Below, piece after piece: positions 1-5,223 of a stretch of DNA of 5,223 nt. Source of the stretch: Methanoregula sp. (GTDB taxonomy: Archaea; Halobacteriota; Methanomicrobia; Methanomicrobiales; Methanospirillaceae); NCBI GenBank assembly GCA_023228295.1, contig JALOBP010000091.1, positions 5,922 through 11,144 of the forward strand. The letters are read 5' to 3'. How positions within the stretch are numbered: position 1 is the first letter of the stretch; each line of letters starts with the position of its first letter. Below the pieces are notes generated by a model that was given only the letters and a program-made list of their open reading frames with translations, was not told the DNA's origin and ran no database searches. The position numbers were made by a program, and so were the translations under genes.

Positions 1-24
1 AATTTCGTTTTACATTTATCATAA
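1..24 (+). CDS. C-terminal tail of an upstream gene (partial), possibly a paralogue of the 829-2805 membrane protein
   Basis: Frame 1 reads N-F-V-L-H-L-S followed by TAA at 22-24, 17 bases before the next start codon. The string resembles the extreme C-terminus of the large membrane protein at 829-2805, which ends ..HNFVLDLQVKN: NFVL plus a following L match in register. In this tightly packed operon a gene ending just here is expected, and the similarity suggests a related membrane protein upstream. Only seven codons are visible, so a chance match is quite possible. The frame of the next gene is also open to the window edge, so the upstream gene is not forced to be in frame 1. Confidence 0.4.
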   Translation, partial: NFVLHLS

Positions 25-41
25 AAAGTAGTAAATCATCT

Positions 42-818
42 ATGAGCAAGAAAAGAATCGCCATATTAATTGTCGCGTATAATGCCGCGTCGACAATTAC
101 CAAAGTTTTGGATAGAATCCCCGCCGATATTAAAGAGATGGTGGAGGAGATTTTCGTTTTTGACAATCATTCGTCGGATAACACGAATTTGGTGGCCGAA
201 GAATGGAAGAATAAAAATGGATTTGAAAAGATGTCCATTTTCCGCAATGACGCAAATTACGGCTACGGCGGTAACCAGAAACGCGGTTATGAATATGCTA
301 TCAAAAGGGGCTATGATATTGTCGTGATGCTTCACAGCGACGGGCAATACGCGCCCGAGGCCCTATCGCAAATAATGGCCCCGCTTTTGGAAGATAAAGT
401 TGAAGCGGTTTTCGGTTCGCGGATGCTGGTCAAAGGCGCAGCTCGCAAGGGCGGGATGCCATTATACAAATTTATCGGCAATAAAGTTTTGACTTTTTTT
501 GAAAACTTGATGACCGGCGCGCGTTTATCCGAATGGCACTCCGGATATCGGGCTTATTCAGTCAAGGCTTTAAGCCAAATTCCACTGAAAGAAAATACGG
601 ATGACTATCATTTTGATAGCGAGATAATTATCCAATTTGTTGATAGAGGATTTAAAATTGTGGAAGTGCCGATTCCGACATTTTATGGTGAAGAGATTTG
701 TTATGTAAACGGCATGAAATACGCGGCTTTGATTCTCAAAACCATTTGTGAGTATCGGCTGCACAAACTCGGAATAAAAAAGTACGCGAAATTTGAGAGG
801 GCAAATCCGGTAAAATAA
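42..818 (+). CDS. Family 2 glycosyltransferase, polyprenyl/dolichyl-phosphate sugar synthase-like
   Basis: This is a 258-residue soluble GT-A fold enzyme. It probably transfers a sugar from a nucleotide sugar to a lipid phosphate or glycan acceptor on the cytoplasmic face; the sugar cannot be read from sequence. Visible motifs are the N-terminal beta strand IAILIVAYNA (residues 6-15), VFDNHSSD (39-46, the first acidic nucleotide-binding motif), a glycine-rich NYGYGGNQKRGY (72-83), the metal-binding DxD equivalent HSDGQY (98-103), GSRM (125-128), SEWHSGYRAY (163-172), FDSEIIIQ (191-198), EVPIPTFYGEE (208-218) and YVNGMKYA (221-228). There is no C-terminal membrane segment, unlike GtrB/DPM proteins with membrane tails. 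The ATG at 42 gives the canonical short N-terminus (MSKKRIAILI), but the frame stays open to position 3 and no Shine-Dalgarno sequence precedes the ATG, so the start is likely rather than certain. It ends 10 bp before the polytopic membrane protein, a plausible functional partner. Family is secure; exact substrate unknown. Confidence 0.93.
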   Translation: MSKKRIAILIVAYNAASTITKVLDRIPADIKEMVEEIFVFDNHSSDNTNLVAEEWKNKNGFEKMSIFRNDANYGYGGNQKRGYEYAIKRGYDIVVMLHSDGQYAPEALSQIMAPLLEDKVEAVFGSRMLVKGAARKGGMPLYKFIGNKVLTFFENLMTGARLSEWHSGYRAYSVKALSQIPLKENTDDYHFDSEIIIQFVDRGFKIVEVPIPTFYGEEICYVNGMKYAALILKTICEYRLHKLGIKKYAKFERANPVK

Positions 819-828
819 AGTTTTTCGT

Positions 829-2805
829 ATGATAAAAATGAATTTATTGGCTTTGCTTTGGGGGCCAATGATGGTGATATCGCTGATTGGTTGGGGCTGG
901 CTCGTGAGTCATTTTTTGTATTCCCCAAAATCATCCGAATGGGGGATAAAGGCCGCTTTGGGTTTGGCGTTCAGTGTAGTTATCGGCGGAGTGTTAAATT
1001 TATTTTCATTGATTTCTCCACGCGCCATTCTGATATATTTGGGATTGGGCGTTGTTATTTTATTATTTTTTATTATATATAAATTCCGCGATATTATCGG
1101 CGGACTTTTGAACGGTTGCCGGACGCTTAAGCGGGACAAATTGCTAGCTTGTCTCACAACCGGTTTAATTTTATTATTTTTTTATCAGTACGTTGTCGCC
1201 GCATTTTCAAATTTTAATTTAGGTGATGATTACCAGGCATATTTTGTTTATCCGGAAAAAATGATTCAGACCGGCTCGATGGGCGACGACCCATTTAGCG
1301 ACAGGAGGATGACCACCGCGCTGGGCGGACAATATTTTTTGGATACCTTTGTTTTGGCAGTACTCCCGTTTGATTATCTCCATTTGTCCGACCGGGGCGC
1401 GGGCTGGCTTATATTGATTTTATTGATTTGGGATATATTCAGAAGGTATAAAATTTCATCAAAAGCGACAGTGTTGGTGATTGCTTCGTTCATGCTTTTT
1501 CCTTGGCCGCTTGCCAATATCACGGGCCAAATTACAACAGTCGCTCTGTTTACGGTTTTGATCGGGTTTACATACTTTAAAGATAAATTCGAACAAACGT
1601 CCGTTTGGCGGCGCGCGATTTTGATTGCTTTGATTGCCGCCGCTCTGTGCGCGATTAAATCCACCGTTATCGCGGCGTGCGCGTTATATTTTATTTTTTA
1701 TTACGCGTTAACATATTATGAGTCCGTTACGCGCAAAGAAAAATTGGATGTGTTCAAGGCGTTTGCGATTTCATCGATTTTGGTTCTGGCCGCTCTTTTG
1801 CCTTGGATGTTCTCCATGTATCACTCATCCGGCACCTTGCTTTATCCGATTTTTGGCAAGGGATTTTACGGAACCGTTTATGGTGATTACGCGGCCCCGT
1901 ATTCGGAGCTTTCCTACGCCAATTTATTAAACGTTCTGTATCAATTGGCTGGCGTGTTGTTTGTGGCGCTGTTTTTGTATATATTGTTTGCTTGGCGTTC
2001 CGTTCAGCACGACGACGCCTTGCGGCGGCGATTGAGATTGGTAATATTGGCGACAGTATCAGGCATGGCAGTTTGCGCGTTTATGACCGCCGGACTCGGC
2101 GTTTTCCGCTATACTTTTACATTTGTATTTGCCGCCATTATTTTATTGACCGTAAATTTTATCGGTGAAAGAGAAAAATTTCAAGGCCGGCTTACTTCGT
2201 TGAAATATGATTCCGTCGCATTTATAATTATAGCCGTCATATTCGGTGCCGGCGCGCTGAACTTCTTTTCCGTTATAAAGGAAAATTTAAATCTGGTGTA
2301 TACGCGTTTATTCAACAACAGCGAGTCGTCATTTAATGATTTTTTTGATGATATAAAAGTTTCCGGAGGGGCCGGCGCCTCCGACATTTCAGAGCGAACC
2401 GGTTATCAAAAATTGCAAGATTCAATACCGGCTGACAGTATTATGCTAACTCGTTTGGAGAAGCCGTTTTTACTTGATTTCACGCGCAATACCATTTATA
2501 TTATCGATATGCCGGGCGCGGCATCATTACCACCCGGTTTGCCGTTTTTTAAGGGCAGTGAGGCCCTGGCCGAGTATTTGTTGTCAAAAAACATCCGTTA
2601 TGTTGCATACTCATATTCCACGGATTGCCTGTTTACGCGAGAAGTATATTTAAATACTTTAAAATCAACGACAAATATCTGGCAGAGAACGGCCACAAAA
2701 GATACTTTTGATTTTAATGATAATCTGAAAGAATTAGGCGCAACCAGAAAAAGATTATTTGATGACGGACATAATTTTGTTCTTGATTTGCAGGTAAAAA
2801 ATTAA
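829..2805 (+). CDS. Large polytopic membrane protein, GT-C glycosyltransferase-like, with exposed C-terminal domain
   Basis: The product has 658 residues. I count about 14 hydrophobic segments, near 7-29, 41-61, 66-84, 107-126, 189-205, 212-230, 232-249, 263-277, 279-296, 309-328, 366-388, 403-421, 424-445 and 461-482, then a soluble domain at about 485-658. Basic loops (85-104, 205-212, 251-262, 301-310, 390-403, 447-459) fall consistently on one side. The positive-inside rule therefore puts the acidic loop 127-165 and the C-terminal domain outside. That loop carries NLGDDYQAY (130-138, D133/D134) and GDDPFSDRR (152-160), resembling the acidic catalytic loop of GT-C enzymes that use lipid-linked sugars. 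A second outer loop holds SGTLLYPIFGKGFYG (334-348). A Gly/Ser-rich linker (511-520) precedes the region around 525-658. It may transfer a sugar from a polyprenyl-phosphate donor at the outer membrane face, but an O-antigen polymerase or ligase is not excluded. I do not recognise a named family. ATG 829 is used; ATG 838 is an alternative, and neither has a Shine-Dalgarno sequence. Confidence 0.88.
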   Translation: MIKMNLLALLWGPMMVISLIGWGWLVSHFLYSPKSSEWGIKAALGLAFSVVIGGVLNLFSLISPRAILIYLGLGVVILLFFIIYKFRDIIGGLLNGCRTLKRDKLLACLTTGLILLFFYQYVVAAFSNFNLGDDYQAYFVYPEKMIQTGSMGDDPFSDRRMTTALGGQYFLDTFVLAVLPFDYLHLSDRGAGWLILILLIWDIFRRYKISSKATVLVIASFMLFPWPLANITGQITTVALFTVLIGFTYFKDKFEQTSVWRRAILIALIAAALCAIKSTVIAACALYFIFYYALTYYESVTRKEKLDVFKAFAISSILVLAALLPWMFSMYHSSGTLLYPIFGKGFYGTVYGDYAAPYSELSYANLLNVLYQLAGVLFVALFLYILFAWRSVQHDDALRRRLRLVILATVSGMAVCAFMTAGLGVFRYTFTFVFAAIILLTVNFIGEREKFQGRLTSLKYDSVAFIIIAVIFGAGALNFFSVIKENLNLVYTRLFNNSESSFNDFFDDIKVSGGAGASDISERTGYQKLQDSIPADSIMLTRLEKPFLLDFTRNTIYIIDMPGAASLPPGLPFFKGSEALAEYLLSKNIRYVAYSYSTDCLFTREVYLNTLKSTTNIWQRTATKDTFDFNDNLKELGATRKRLFDDGHNFVLDLQVKN

Positions 2806-2828
2806 GATGTTTGTGTTAGAAATGATTT

Positions 2829-3557
2829 GTGAAAAAATTAATTAAAAAAATAATTCGTTTAATTTTATCCCCGTTTGTGTTCGGAGATTTTTTGCGTTTT
2901 AAATCGGCTGGAGGCAACCGGCGATTCAGTTTGAACGCGTCGGATATATACCCGTGCGTCAAAGATAAAACCGTTAAAACCGGATTTGATCGCCATTATG
3001 TTTATCACACCGCTTGGGCGGCGCGAAAAGTAAAAGAAATAAATCCGGCGTATCACGCCGATATTTCTTCCAGTCTATATTTTGCCGGCATAGTTTCCGC
3101 TTTTACGCCGGTTAAATTTTATGATTATCGGCCGGCGGAGATATCATTGCCGAACCTGGAAAGCAGGGAGGCGAATTTGTTGTCCTTGCCGTTCGCGGAC
3201 AACAGCATGGGTTCGCTTTCGTGCATGCACGTGATTGAGCACGTCGGCATGGGGCGATATGGAGAAAAGATGGATTATGACGGAGACCTGAAAGCGATCA
3301 AAGAATTAAAAAGAGTTTTGGCAAAAGGCGGAAGTTTGTTGTTTGTCGCGCCTATCGGCAAAATTGCCAAAATAGAATTTAACGCCCATCGCATATATAC
3401 ATATAAAATGATTACGGAAATTTTTGGCGATTTATCCCTTCGGGAATTTGCTTTGATTCCGGAGACGTCCGGCGCCATGTTGTTTGGCCAAGAAGCGGTT
3501 AACAAATCGGAGCAAGAAAACTACGCTTGCGGATGTTTTTGGTTTGTGAAAAATTAA
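2829..3557 (+). CDS. DUF268 family protein, degenerate SAM-methyltransferase-like
   Basis: The product has 242 residues and matches the DUF268 pattern as I remember it: HADISSS (76-82), FYDYRP (97-102), LPFADNSMGSLSCMHVIEHVG (120-140), RYGEKMDYDGDLKAIKELKR (143-162), FNAHRIY (184-190) and a cysteine-containing tail CGCFWF (234-239). The layout mimics class I methyltransferases: a strand and loop at the motif I position, an acidic/DYRP strand, LPF-DNS plus H-x-x-EH, then a K-VL-x-GG helix-strand. However, the glycine-rich SAM loop is replaced by HADISSS, so methyl transfer is not assured. Biochemical function is unknown to me; such genes often lie in polysaccharide clusters. Residues 2-18 (KKLIKKIIRLILSPFVF) form a basic-hydrophobic helix that could rest on the inner membrane face. 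GTG 2829 is the start because an in-frame TGA lies at 2823-2825 and the next start codons are well inside. The fucosyltransferase gene begins 2 bp after its stop. Confidence 0.9.
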   Translation: MKKLIKKIIRLILSPFVFGDFLRFKSAGGNRRFSLNASDIYPCVKDKTVKTGFDRHYVYHTAWAARKVKEINPAYHADISSSLYFAGIVSAFTPVKFYDYRPAEISLPNLESREANLLSLPFADNSMGSLSCMHVIEHVGMGRYGEKMDYDGDLKAIKELKRVLAKGGSLLFVAPIGKIAKIEFNAHRIYTYKMITEIFGDLSLREFALIPETSGAMLFGQEAVNKSEQENYACGCFWFVKN

Positions 3558-3559
3558 AT

Positions 3560-4345
3560 ATGACGATTATAAAAATAAAAGGCGGCTTGGGCAACCAAAT
3601 GTTTCAATATGCTTACGGTCGCAAACTGGAACTCGGAGGAAAGAAAATTATTTTTGATATTTCATTTTTTCATGGCGCACGCGCGGCTACCGACACCGGA
3701 CGTAATTTTCTTTTGCCCTTTTTCAAACTTAAGACCGAAGCCGAGTTTTCGCCGCGCGCTCGCCGGTTGCGGGATTTGATGGCCAAATTTGTCAGAAAAA
3801 TCGGTGCGGGAATTGAAGAATATTTTCAGGGCGAAAAATATTTTAAAGATATTTCAGGTGAATTAAAAAAGGAATTTATTTTGAAAAATGATTTATCCCC
3901 AAACGGGCAAAATATTTTGAAACAAATCATTGCGTCAAATTCCGTTTCCGTGCATTTGCGTAGAGGAGATTATGTTTCCGATCAAAAGACAAAAGCTTAT
4001 CATGGCGTTTGTGAACCGGAGTATTATAATAAAGCGGTGCAAATTATTAAAGAAAAAGTCGTAAATCCGACATTTTTTGTTTTTTCCGACGATATTGGCT
4101 GGGCCAAGAGTAATTTGAACATAGAAGATAGTATTTTTGTTTCTAATCCGGAAATTAAAGATTGTGAAGAAATGATTCTAATGAGTAATTGTAAGCATAA
4201 TATTGTTGCTAATAGCAGTTTTAGTTGGTGGGGCGCGTGGCTTAATAATAATCCGGAAAAAATTGTAATTGCGCCAAAAAGGTGGTTTCTTGATAAAAAA
4301 GTCGATAAAAATGATATTGTTCCGAATGGCTGGATTAAAATATAA
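3560..4345 (+). CDS. Alpha-1,2-fucosyltransferase-like, glycosyltransferase family 11
   Basis: The 261-residue GT-B type enzyme is predicted to transfer L-fucose from GDP-fucose to a hydroxyl, typically O-2 of galactose, on a lipid-linked glycan in the cytoplasm. Diagnostic motifs are GGLGNQMFQYA (8-18), HLRRGDYV (132-139, the GDP-fucose-binding motif of this superfamily), FSDD (175-178), NSSFSWWGAWLN (218-229) and APKRWF (238-243). All hallmark blocks are present in order, so it looks intact, although slightly shorter than the roughly 280-300 residues usual for GT11. The ATG at 3560 is chosen over the upstream in-frame ATG at 3527, because the latter lies inside the DUF268 gene and adds eleven residues before the family's usual M-x-I-x-x-x-G-G-L-G-N-Q start. 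It begins 2 bp after the preceding stop and ends 1 bp before the next start, indicating translational coupling. Base composition falls from about 52% GC (3661-3780) to about 32% (4141-4320) within the gene. Acceptor and linkage are inferred from the family. Confidence 0.94.
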   Translation: MTIIKIKGGLGNQMFQYAYGRKLELGGKKIIFDISFFHGARAATDTGRNFLLPFFKLKTEAEFSPRARRLRDLMAKFVRKIGAGIEEYFQGEKYFKDISGELKKEFILKNDLSPNGQNILKQIIASNSVSVHLRRGDYVSDQKTKAYHGVCEPEYYNKAVQIIKEKVVNPTFFVFSDDIGWAKSNLNIEDSIFVSNPEIKDCEEMILMSNCKHNIVANSSFSWWGAWLNNNPEKIVIAPKRWFLDKKVDKNDIVPNGWIKI

Positions 4346-4346
4346 T

Positions 4347-5105
4347 ATGCCCAAAATCAGCATATTGATGACAACCTATAATCGCGAGAAATATCTACCG
4401 AAAGCGATAGATAGTATTTTGGCGCAAAGTTTTTCCGATTGGGAGTTAATTATTGTTGACGACGGTTCCATTGACAATACCGAGCAAGTTGTCCGTGAAT
4501 ATACGGCCAAATACTCCACTATAAAATTTTTCAAGAATGAAAACAATCTGGGGATAGTAAAGAGTCGTAATTTGGCGCTAAATATGTGCGCCGGTGAATA
4601 CGTCGCGGTTTTGGATAGCGATGATGAGTGGGCGGATAAAAATAAATTACAAAAACAAATTAATTTTTTTGGACAAAACCCGGATTATGTTTTATGCGGC
4701 ACGATGGCAAAAATTATCAATGAGAATAACGAGGAGGGAGGGAATGTAATTCATAAAATCAGCGACACGGAAATAAGAAAACGAATATTATTTGGCAATC
4801 AATTCGTCCATTCATCCGTAATGTATAGAAGAGCAGCGGCTCTTGCCGCCGGAGGTTATGGCGAGTTTGGCGTGGGCGAGGATTATGATTTGTTTTTGCG
4901 GCTCGGGCTCAAGGGGAAAGTAGGCAATTTGCCGGATATAATGGTAAATTATCGCCGCCATCCGGATGGTGCCACTTGGAAAAATCGATTATTTTCTGCG
5001 CGCGAGCATTTACGAATTATACAAATTTACCGCGCCGCTTATCCGAATTTTTTCTCGGCACTCGTTAAAGCGTATTTAAGAATTTTTTTAGCGCGTTTAA
5101 AATGA
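4347..5105 (+). CDS. Family 2 glycosyltransferase (GT-A, WaaE/SpsA-like)
   Basis: This 252-residue cytoplasmic inverting glycosyltransferase adds one sugar to a growing glycan; donor and acceptor are not readable. The order is classical: ISILMTTYNREKYLPKAIDS (4-23), WELIIVDDGS (32-41, D38/D39 for the nucleotide), a nucleotide-binding region around NNLGIVKSRNLAL (66-78), VAVLDSDDEW (87-96, D90-x-D92 metal motif), HSSVMYRR (155-162), the acceptor-side GVGEDYDLFLR (175-185, E178/D179 near the catalytic base) and NYRRHPD (201-207). The C-terminus (about 218-252) is basic and amphipathic, suitable for peripheral membrane contact, without a transmembrane helix. ATG 4347 is preferred over the upstream ATGs at 4269, 4311 and 4326: those lie within the fucosyltransferase gene, and 4347 gives the standard MPKISILMTTYN opening. 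It starts 1 bp after the previous stop and overlaps the next gene through ATGA at 5102-5105. No Shine-Dalgarno sequence is seen, so coupled re-initiation is likely. Confidence 0.95.
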   Translation: MPKISILMTTYNREKYLPKAIDSILAQSFSDWELIIVDDGSIDNTEQVVREYTAKYSTIKFFKNENNLGIVKSRNLALNMCAGEYVAVLDSDDEWADKNKLQKQINFFGQNPDYVLCGTMAKIINENNEEGGNVIHKISDTEIRKRILFGNQFVHSSVMYRRAAALAAGGYGEFGVGEDYDLFLRLGLKGKVGNLPDIMVNYRRHPDGATWKNRLFSAREHLRIIQIYRAAYPNFFSALVKAYLRIFLARLK

Positions 5106-5223
5106 AAATCCTTTATCTTATTACCAAATCCGAAGCCGGCGGCGCGCAAACTCACGTGGCCGATCTTTGCCGTTATTTCAAAAGCCGGGGCGATGAAATA
5201 ATTGTGATGAGCGCGGGCGAGGG
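5102..5223 (+). CDS. Family 4 glycosyltransferase, N-terminal fragment (cut by window edge)
   Basis: The first 41 residues are visible, beginning MKILYLITKSEAGGAQTHV. The opening hydrophobic strand, the GGAQTHV loop (13-19), the helix VADLCRYFKSRGDEI (19-33) and a second strand IIVMSAGEG (33-41) are typical of the N-terminal Rossmann half of GT4 enzymes, which are retaining GT-B glycosyltransferases. The nucleotide-sugar-binding C-terminal half lies outside the window, so specificity and integrity cannot be judged. The ATG overlaps the TGA of the preceding gene (ATGA, 5102-5105), a strong sign of translational coupling in the same operon. Confidence 0.88.
   Translation, partial: MKILYLITKSEAGGAQTHVADLCRYFKSRGDEIIVMSAGE

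Noticed and set aside
1374..1664. 96-codon open frame on the minus strand
   Set aside because: It is entirely antisense to membrane-spanning coding sequence of the 829-2805 gene and shows no domain-like pattern; the same holds for the other minus-strand frames.
1718..1930. 70-codon plus-strand open frame inside the membrane-protein gene
   Set aside because: It is an out-of-frame shadow rich in Arg, Phe and Pro with no recognisable motif, and the host gene is continuous across it.
2364..2383. Perfect 6-bp inverted repeat (CGGAGG / CCTCCG, 8-base loop) that could look like a terminator hairpin
   Set aside because: It lies inside the membrane-protein gene, encodes the Gly/Ser linker before the C-terminal domain, and is followed by mixed sequence rather than a T-run.
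2806..2828. Largest gap between genes (23 bp), considered as a promoter or terminator site
   Set aside because: It is too short, with no inverted repeat and no convincing -35/-10 pair; it looks like plain operon spacing.
3527..3559. Upstream ATG that would extend the fucosyltransferase by eleven residues
   Set aside because: It lies within the DUF268 gene, and the added residues have no family counterpart; ATG 3560 directly precedes the conserved GT11 N-terminus.
4269..4346. Upstream in-frame ATGs that would extend the second GT2 gene by up to 26 residues
   Set aside because: They lie within the fucosyltransferase gene, and the extension is not part of the GT2 fold; ATG 4347 gives the canonical opening.

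Overview
The window is a densely packed, single-strand (+) run of surface-glycan genes: five complete coding regions, the first 41 residues of a sixth, and probably the last few codons of another at the left edge. I see no RNA gene, mobile element, CRISPR array, rho-independent terminator or convincing promoter. No non-coding gap exceeds 25 bases.

Layout, left to right: (1) a short C-terminal tail of an upstream gene (1-24); (2) a soluble family 2 glycosyltransferase of the dolichyl/polyprenyl-phosphate sugar synthase-like group (42-818); (3) a large polytopic membrane protein with an exposed C-terminal domain, GT-C-like in architecture (829-2805); (4) a DUF268 protein with a degenerate SAM-methyltransferase look (2829-3557); (5) a GT11 alpha-1,2-fucosyltransferase-like enzyme (3560-4345); (6) a classical GT-A family 2 glycosyltransferase (4347-5105); (7) the N-terminus of a GT-B family 4 glycosyltransferase (from 5102). 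Junctions are 10, 23, 2 and 1 bp, then an ATGA overlap, which indicates one transcript and translational coupling.

Working model (inference): the cytoplasmic transferases (GT2, GT11, GT2, GT4) build or activate sugars on a lipid carrier. The membrane protein acts at the outer face, perhaps using a lipid-phosphate sugar made by the first GT2. The DUF268 protein is an uncharacterised tailoring factor. No flippase, polymerase, nucleotide-sugar synthesis gene or priming transferase is visible here, so the locus extends beyond both edges.

Organism: bacterial. The moderate, AT-leaning composition, compact same-strand genes, near absence of Shine-Dalgarno sequences, and a GT4 start of the MKILYLITKSE..GGAQTHV type are reminiscent of Candidate Phyla Radiation (Patescibacteria, Parcubacteria-like) genomes. 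That assignment is an impression, not proof. TGA is used as a stop (gene 4347-5105), which argues against lineages that recode TGA as glycine.
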